DNA of 64,000 nt from CAZCBX01 sp964497185 (GTDB taxonomy: Bacteria > Bdellovibrionota_G > JALEGL01 > JAGRMV01): positions 59,014 through 123,013 of the forward strand of contig CAZCBX010000006.1 of the NCBI GenBank assembly GCA_964497185.1. Direction: 5' to 3'. How positions within the stretch are numbered: the stretch's first letter is position 1; each line of letters opens with the position of its first letter. This document shows positions 63,369 to 64,000 of this stretch, one piece after another. Below the pieces are notes generated by a model. That model was not told the DNA's origin, ran no database searches, and was given only the letters and a program-made list of their open reading frames with translations. Position numbers and translations under genes: made by a program.

Positions 63369-63481
63369 GATCAATCCCACTCACTCTACGCCGCCCCCCA
63401 AAAAATACAACCCCAGCAGCAACCAACCCCAGAATACAACAATTTCAATATGTTACAAAGCAAATACCATGAAGAAATGAA

Positions 63482-64000
63482 TCAAAAAGTTTCCCAGGTG
63501 TAGGTGGCCAACGGTGTGGTTGTGGTTTCTTCAATTTCAGAAGTACTATTCATAAAGTTTCGTAAAAAAAGATCTTCAAATATAAAAATCTGACCATTGT
63601 TTAACTCACCGATGCTAGGCACACCTGGCAAGAAATTCTTTACAAATTGACCCCCAATGGTTTCATAGTCGCTGGGATCAGCGTCAACAATGGAGCTGAA
63701 GCTGCCATTCCATACCGGAAAATAGCACCGAAAATCATCCTCATATTCGAAAGTACTGGGGAAATCACCCCAGATCATGCATGTGCTCTGATCTCCTACA
63801 AAGATTCTTTCGAAGAGTGGTTCTGGTGCACCACCGGTGATTTCGTTGATGTATGTGGAACTGATATCTCCTGTGGCCAGTTGACCAAGACCATTGTCAC
63901 CCCAACAATAAAAGTAACCTGTTGGCACATGCTGGCCACAGCTATGGTATAAGCCACTTTGGATATTGGTAAGTAATAAATCTTCGTTGGATTCTGTTGG
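63482..64000 (-). CDS. RCC1-like protein, 5' end beyond the window
   Basis: The frame is open from the stop at 63482 to the window edge; GTG at 63928 is internal. The visible part has QSGLYHSCGQH, YFYCWGDNGLGQLATG and a later CYFPVWNG, matching the blade order of the RCC1 pair at 53-56 kb (QSGLGHSCGL, FGDNTFGQ). Similar Cys positions recur (SCG, CWG, TCM). It is a distant third member in reverse orientation. Confidence 0.85.
   Translation of the reverse strand, partial: PTESNEDLLLTNIQSGLYHSCGQHVPTGYFYCWGDNGLGQLATGDISSTYINEITGGAPEPLFERIFVGDQSTCMIWGDFPSTFEYEDDFRCYFPVWNGSFSSIVDADPSDYETIGGQFVKNFLPGVPSIGELNNGQIFIFEDLFLRNFMNSTSEIEETTTTPLATYTWETF

Overview
The window looks like part of the chromosome of an aerobic, heterotrophic Gram-negative bacterium of moderate GC (roughly mid-40s %, judged by eye). 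The pairing of alternative complex III with an A2-type caa3 oxidase, many lipoproteins with beta-propeller repeats (FG-GAP, RCC1, SBBP), DUF4331, bacterial topoisomerase IB and a eukaryote-type glutamine synthetase best fits the former Deltaproteobacteria in the broad sense (Myxococcota, Bdellovibrionota, SAR324-like). That placement is an inference from gene content. No rRNA, phage, IS element or CRISPR array was seen. There is one tRNA gene (Asp).

Layout. 1-4.3 kb: 3' end of a surface/secreted protein, converging on a TetR-UbiB kinase-YihY operon. 4.4-6.2 kb: tRNA-Asp, topoisomerase IB and a 438-bp leader full of hairpins. 6.2-10.3 kb: a seven-bladed FG-GAP lipoprotein and a DUF4331 gene pair. 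10.4-17.5 kb: a small membrane protein, a 1684-residue exported protein of unknown function, a candidate 57-residue ORF, and a photolyase-like flavoprotein translationally coupled to a 54-residue DUF2256 zinc-ribbon protein. 17.5-22.9 kb: lipoprotein/exported pair, UbiA-like protein, GbsR-type regulator with ArsP-like permease, TrmB, HAD phosphatase. 23.1-35.4 kb: the main energy operon, actABCDEF, a 103-residue membrane protein, SCO, and coxBACD. 35.5-50.3 kb: housekeeping genes (LplT-like MFS, GNAT, MsrA, MBL lipoprotein, glutamine synthetase II, FKBP, glutaredoxin-like, DoxX, HflKC, EamA, PanD, ChdC, TrmL, Orn, FolK, UppP, nucleosidase-like). 50.6-57.5 kb: four consecutive lipoprotein genes, including two RCC1 paralogues sharing 579 identical bases. 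57.5-64 kb: ICMT-like methyltransferase, a double-kinase hybrid sensor, a PilZ/GNAT-like protein and the 3' end of another RCC1-like gene.

How the genes fit together. The act-sco-cox block can carry electrons from menaquinol or ubiquinol through ActB/ActA/ActE to caa3 oxidase without a bc1 complex. SCO would help build the CuA site, and ChdC points to the coproporphyrin route to heme. The lipoproteins form a recurrent surface set built from one N-terminal module and interchangeable propeller domains.

The least explained signal is in intergenic DNA. Three hairpins (5.9, 18.9 and 22.9 kb) have perfect 21-25-bp stems of unrelated sequence but related loops. A second palindrome family occurs twice (41.6 and 47.6 kb) as a long/short pair. 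All coordinates and identities were read by eye; no alignment or folding program was run.
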